Source: RBG-16-66-20 sp049651845
Lineage (GTDB): Bacteria > Pseudomonadota > Gammaproteobacteria > Burkholderiales > SG8-39
NCBI GenBank assembly: GCA_049651845.1
Contig: JBASCW010000054.1
Span: 1-7,796 of the forward strand
Length of the DNA: 7,796 nucleotides
Reading direction: 5' to 3'
Below are positions 5,280 to 7,796 of this stretch, piece by piece. The notes beneath the pieces are model-generated. The model made no database searches. It was given only the letters and a program-made list of their open reading frames with translations, and had not been told where the DNA came from. A program made the position numbers and the translations under genes. The stretch's first letter is position 1. Each line of letters starts with the position of its first letter.

Positions 5280-6194
5280 TTAGAGGGCGAGCGCGATGCG
5301 CTCGCCACCTCCTTCTATCCGTGTCGGCAGTCGTAGCCGATCGCCCGATGCTGTATGCGCCCCAAGCGGGCAAGACGAACCGGTTTCGGAGGAGACGCCC
5401 CATCTACCAGCAGCCACGCGCCCCCGGGCCGATCGCCCTAGGCGCATCAGGTGCACGATTCTGCGCTCGGCATCGGTTCGAGGGCTCCGCAGCCGCTCGC
5501 GGCGCGTAGCCTCGAGCGTGCCGAGCTGGCGTTCGATCAGAGCAAGGCGCTGTGCCTCGCGCTCGAGTTCCGCCTTCAGCTCCACCGGCAACGGACGGCC
5601 ATTCCAGAGCGCGAGACTGTCAAGCTGCAATCGAAGCGCGCTCTTGACGGTAAGCCGTACAGCCTGCGTCACCGGCAAGGACTGGATGCGAAGCCGATGC
5701 GCAAGCCTCTCGCGCTTCAGACGGCCCGGCTCCCGGTGAAGGTGCCTGGCGCCTTCTTCCTCGGGGCTTGGCACGCGCACCACGCTGCATCCGCCGCGCT
5801 CTCCGGTGTGATGGCGAACGAGCTTCACACGCAAACGCTCCCCGTCGAGCCGATCGGTCTTCACGCGGCGCAGTCGCCTGCCCATCTCGAGGCTGGCCGC
5901 GGCCACGACCTCGTTCTCGATACCGATGCTTCTCAGGTGCCGGTGCAGCCAGAAGCCGTCCCGGCCAGCCTCGTAACAACTGACCACTCGGGCCGAGGCC
6001 GGCATCCCGAAGCGCTCCTTGGCCTTCGATACCGCCTTGGAGAATTTCATCAGTTCAGCGGCAGGTACGACTACCTGGCGGCGCGTGGCCCCGTCGCTCA
6101 GCGCAAGCCTCCAAGTCTTGTTGCTCAGCTCCAGCGCCACATACAACACCGGCGCAGGTGCGTTAACTTCCGTTCCATGGGTCGCGGCGCTCAT
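5280..6194 (-). pseudogene. IS110-family transposase, degenerate C-terminus
   Basis: The ATG at 6194 follows a GGAG site. Residues 1-250 match the RuvC-like DEDD half of an IS110-type transposase: LYVALELSNKTWRL (18-31), CYEAGRDGFWLHRHLRSIGI, then RRVKTDRLDGERL with the conserved KTDRLD, then the charged helical linker LKAELEREAQRLALIERQL. After HLMRLG, at about 5437-5443, the frame is wrong. Shifting by one base gives A-I-G-P, and a second shift at a G run gives GAWLLV, both expected in the Transposase_20 domain. The remainder, including the C-terminal Ser region, is scrambled or missing. Members of this group are about 400 residues, so over 100 residues are lost. IS110 enzymes act with an RNA guide to recombine DNA; this copy should be inactive. 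Confidence 0.8.
5286..5306. repeat. 9-bp stem hairpin at the 3' end of the IS110 remnant
   Basis: GGCGAGCGC and GCGCTCGCC pair perfectly around a 3-nt GAT loop, overlapping the last codons of the transposase remnant. It has no T tract, so it is not a classical terminator. It may be a remnant of an IS end structure. Confidence 0.45.
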
Positions 6195-6245
6195 CTTCTG
6201 GTCTCCTTCTCTTCACAAGGGTTGAGAAAAACCACCAGAGGTTAA

Positions 6246-6292
6246 CGCCCGCGGCCCGACAAAGGATCTATCCCTAATTCGGGCGGCGGGCG
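6246..6292. repeat. 13-bp inverted repeat in the spacer upstream of IS110
   Basis: The arms 6246-6258 and 6280-6292 pair at 12 of 13 positions around a 21-nt AT-richer loop. The spacer 6195-6387 has no gene. On the minus strand this stem lies upstream of the transposase start, where IS110-group elements carry their bridge RNA, so it could be a bridge-RNA stem. It could equally be an attenuator or a hairpin in the leader of the plus-strand TPR gene. Confidence 0.5.
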
Positions 6293-6375
6293 TCAATAGT
6301 GCCAGACACTTGCCTCGAAACGGCTGCCGCGAGATGCTGTCAGGCGCTACACGGCAATAACAACAACTTTCTGTT

Positions 6376-6380
6376 GGGAG
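6376..6380 (+). promoter_or_regulatory. Ribosome-binding site of the TPR gene
   Basis: GGGAG lies 7 nt before the ATG at 6388 and fixes the start of the signal-peptide-bearing TPR protein. No convincing -35/-10 pair is visible in front of it. Confidence 0.65.
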
Positions 6381-6562
6381 AACCGCCATGAAACTCCGTT
6401 TCCTGTCCGCCGTACTTCTTGTGCTGGCCTGTGCTCACGCCCGCGCCGATGACGCGAATGGTTGCGCGAACGCAAAGGATGGCGATACCGTCATCGCCGC
6501 CTGCACGCGGGCCATCGAATCCGGTCGCTGGCAAGGGGCCGATCTGGCGCGGGTCTACTACA

Positions 6563-6588
6563 ACCGCGCCCTCGAGCTCGATCCGCGG
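6563..6588 (+). repeat. 26-bp direct repeat in the TPR gene, copy 1
   Basis: It is identical to 6665-6690 and encodes the end of a TPR unit (RALELDPR). In copy 1 it follows directly on YYN, the first helix of a TPR unit, which should be separated from it by about 19 residues. Confidence 0.9.
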
Positions 6589-6664
6589 CACGTGAGTGCC
6601 TACAACAACCGCGGCGCTGCGAAGCGGACTAAAGGCGACTTCGACGGGGCGATCGCCGACTACG

Positions 6665-6690
6665 ACCGCGCCCTCGAGCTCGATCCGCGG
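6665..6690 (+). repeat. 26-bp direct repeat in the TPR gene, copy 2
   Basis: It is identical to 6563-6588, here in its expected place at the end of a complete TPR unit (GDFDGAIADYDRALELDPR). It shows recent sequence identity between neighbouring repeat units. Confidence 0.9.
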
Positions 6691-7164
6691 AGCGCGGTCG
6701 CCCATAGAGTCCGCGGCCATTCACGTTACGACAAGGCAGAGTTCGCCCTCGCGACCGCCGATCTTGCCCGTGCGCAAGAGCTTAAGCCCGACACCTAGAC
6801 CGCCCTTTGGCTATTTCTCGCCCGTACCCGCAGCGGCACCGACGGCCGGAACGAATTCACCGCCAACACCGTCAAGCTCGACACCACGAAGTGGCCGGCC
6901 CCGGTCGTCGCGCTCTATCTCGGCAAAGGTACACCCGCGGCGGTGTTGAGCGGCGCCGCGAACCCCGATCCCAAAACTTACAAGGATCAATTGTGCGAGG
7001 CCAATTTCTATGTCGGCCAATGGCAGCTCACGAAAGGCGACCGTGCTAGTGCCACCACGTCGCTGCGCACCGCCCTGGAGCAGTGCCCGAAAACCTTTCT
7101 CGAATACTTCGGCGCCGTGCATGAACTCAAGCGGCTTGGGGTGCAGTGACTGGTGCCTGAGCGA

Positions 7165-7491
7165 ATGAAGACGATGCCTGAGTGGATGAACGCCTTACTC
7201 GCCGTGACCGTCCTTGCGGCTTGCGCCAGAGCCCAGGCGGGAGATGTTGCCCCGATGCCTGGCATGCGTGACCCGGTGCCGCCTCACTTCGAGCAGAGCT
7301 GCGCTTGCTATCAGGTATGCGAGCCGGTGACATGCCGGGGCGGTGCCGTGTATTCAAATGCCTGCGTGGCGAGCTGCGCGGGGGCGAAGGACTGTCGTCC
7401 GCGAGGGCCGCGCCACCCCGATCAAGCGCCCCGCGGCGTGAAGGCAATCAATCTTTTGGCCACACAAACCGCATTTCCGATTCATAGATGA
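7165..7491 (+). CDS. Small Cys-rich Kazal-like putative lipoprotein
   Basis: Candidate starts are GTG 7153 and ATG 7165, 7174 and 7186. ATG 7165 is chosen because it places a Lys at position 2 of the signal region, but no start has a clear ribosome-binding site. The signal segment reads NALLAVTVLAAC. LAAC is a good lipobox, so lipid anchoring is likely; cleavage after ARAQA is the alternative. The mature part holds seven Cys between about 7299 and 7400. CACYQVCEPVTCRGG followed by VYSNACVASCAGAKDC resembles the Kazal pattern (C...PVC...G..Y.NxCxxxC). Kazal domains inhibit serine proteases, but many bacterial relatives have no known target. The last 30 residues are unstructured in appearance. 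It starts 15 nt after the TPR stop on the same strand. Confidence 0.65.
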   Translation: MKTMPEWMNALLAVTVLAACARAQAGDVAPMPGMRDPVPPHFEQSCACYQVCEPVTCRGGAVYSNACVASCAGAKDCRPRGPRHPDQAPRGVKAINLLATQTAFPIHR

Positions 7492-7681
7492 AGTTTCGCT
7501 TAGGCAGCATGGAAAAGGAGGATGACAAATAAAAAAAGAGTAGATTGTTTGCCATAACGCCCCTTGCGCGAGCACCCTGGCGCCGAACGCATGACCGATC
7601 GTGGCACCAACCCATCGCTCACCTACCCGGACTTGGCCGCAGATACTCACGTTGTGCGGCAAGGACGGAAGGAAATTCGGT
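7492..7681. other. Spacer without a recognisable gene
   Basis: The first 60 nt are markedly AT-richer than the rest of the window and include a run of seven A (7542-7550 region). An AGGAGG followed by ATGACAAATAA gives only a three-codon frame. A minus-strand open frame crosses the spacer but looks like no family. No RNA gene is evident. The right end probably contains the end of the adjacent transposon. Confidence 0.4.
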
Positions 7682-7796
7682 TCATGCGGGTTTTGCGTGG
7701 GTGACCGGATAGAGCCGTAGTCCGCCGCAGTGGAAGAAGATGGCGGTCTTGAAGTTCTCGAAGCTGCGGGATCCGTAAGCGGCTTTCTCGATCGTC
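7682..7796 (-). CDS. ISL3-like transposase, C-terminal end (runs off window)
   Basis: The minus-strand frame enters from the right edge and ends at TGA 7682-7684 after 37 visible residues. It includes IEKAAYGSRSFENFKTAIFF and HCGGLRLYP. The AYGxRxFENF segment resembles the conserved end of ISL3-family DDE transposases (K/R-R-AYGYRxFxxFR). The start, the catalytic residues and the rest lie outside the window. No target duplication can be judged. An IS-derived fragment is likely; the exact family is less sure. Confidence 0.6.
   Translation of the reverse strand, partial: TIEKAAYGSRSFENFKTAIFFHCGGLRLYPVTHAKPA

Larger units (their letters stand above)
6388..7149 (+). pseudogene. Secreted TPR-repeat protein interrupted by an amber codon
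   Basis: The ATG at 6388 has a GGGAG site. Residues 1-20 form a signal peptide (MKLRFLSAVLLVLACAHARA), so the product is periplasmic. TPR units follow: a truncated one at about 57-67 (YYNRALELDPR), a full one at 72-101, and a diverged one at 105-135. TAG (6796-6798) ends the frame after LKPDT, but the same frame continues cleanly to TGA 7147-7149 for another 116 codons. That part reads TALWLFLARTRSGTDGRNEF, then PAPVVALYLGKGTPAAVL, then EANFYVGQWQLTKGDRASA. This is the normal C-terminal half of such TPR proteins, where a Tyr codon would be expected at the stop. As it stands the product is 136 residues. TPR proteins are protein-interaction scaffolds; no specific partner can be named. Confidence 0.85.

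Noticed and set aside
5451..6245. 264-residue plus-strand open frame over the IS110 gene
   Set aside because: It is the antisense shadow of the transposase, which has clear DEDD-half motifs such as KTDRLD on the minus strand.
6340..6720. Minus-strand open frame with repeated RIELEGAVVV segments
   Set aside because: The repetition is the antisense image of the TPR direct repeats; it has no independent support.

Overview
The window is GC-rich, densely coding bacterial DNA. The closest likeness I can recall for its Rieske protein is the betaproteobacterial form, so a betaproteobacterium (Burkholderiales or Nitrosomonadales type) is the best guess. No rRNA, tRNA or CRISPR array is visible.

Left part (about 125-4283, minus strand): one tightly packed gene string, read from right to left. 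In transcription order it holds a small SHOCT-type membrane protein broken by a stop; an AhpD/carboxymuconolactone-decarboxylase-like protein; a MerR regulator remnant; a MerR-type promoter; a DUF2933 His-rich membrane protein; an isoprenylcysteine-methyltransferase-like membrane protein; a stand-alone Rieske protein; a frameshifted DUF302 protein; a Met-rich exported protein; a frameshifted c-type cytochrome; and a truncated exported protein. Two pairs overlap by GTGA (stop TGA inside start GTG), and CMD/merR overlap by 11 nt, so the genes are very probably co-transcribed. The Met- and His-rich proteins, the MerR-type operator and the redox carriers suggest an envelope metal- (copper-) and redox-stress module. 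That role is inferred from family membership and context. A perfect 36-bp palindrome lies just beyond the end of the string.

Middle (4284-6194): no confident gene in 4284-4564, then a trehalose-6-phosphate phosphatase gene that has lost its 5' end and nucleophile motif, then a degenerate IS110-family transposase, all on the minus strand.

Right part (6195-7796): a hairpin-containing spacer, a plus-strand secreted TPR protein interrupted by an amber codon and apparently shortened by a microhomology deletion, a small Cys-rich Kazal-like putative lipoprotein, an AT-richer spacer, and the C-terminal end of an ISL3-like transposase running off the edge on the minus strand.

The most striking property of the window is how many recognisable genes are broken: eight by my count, plus the edge-truncated transposase. 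Several breaks look like one missing base, two of them inside A or G runs. That fits either a decaying, IS-bombarded accessory region or homopolymer errors in the assembly, and read-level data are needed to choose. The intact genes are the AhpD-like protein, DUF2933, the ICMT-like protein, Rieske, the Met-rich protein and the Kazal-like protein.
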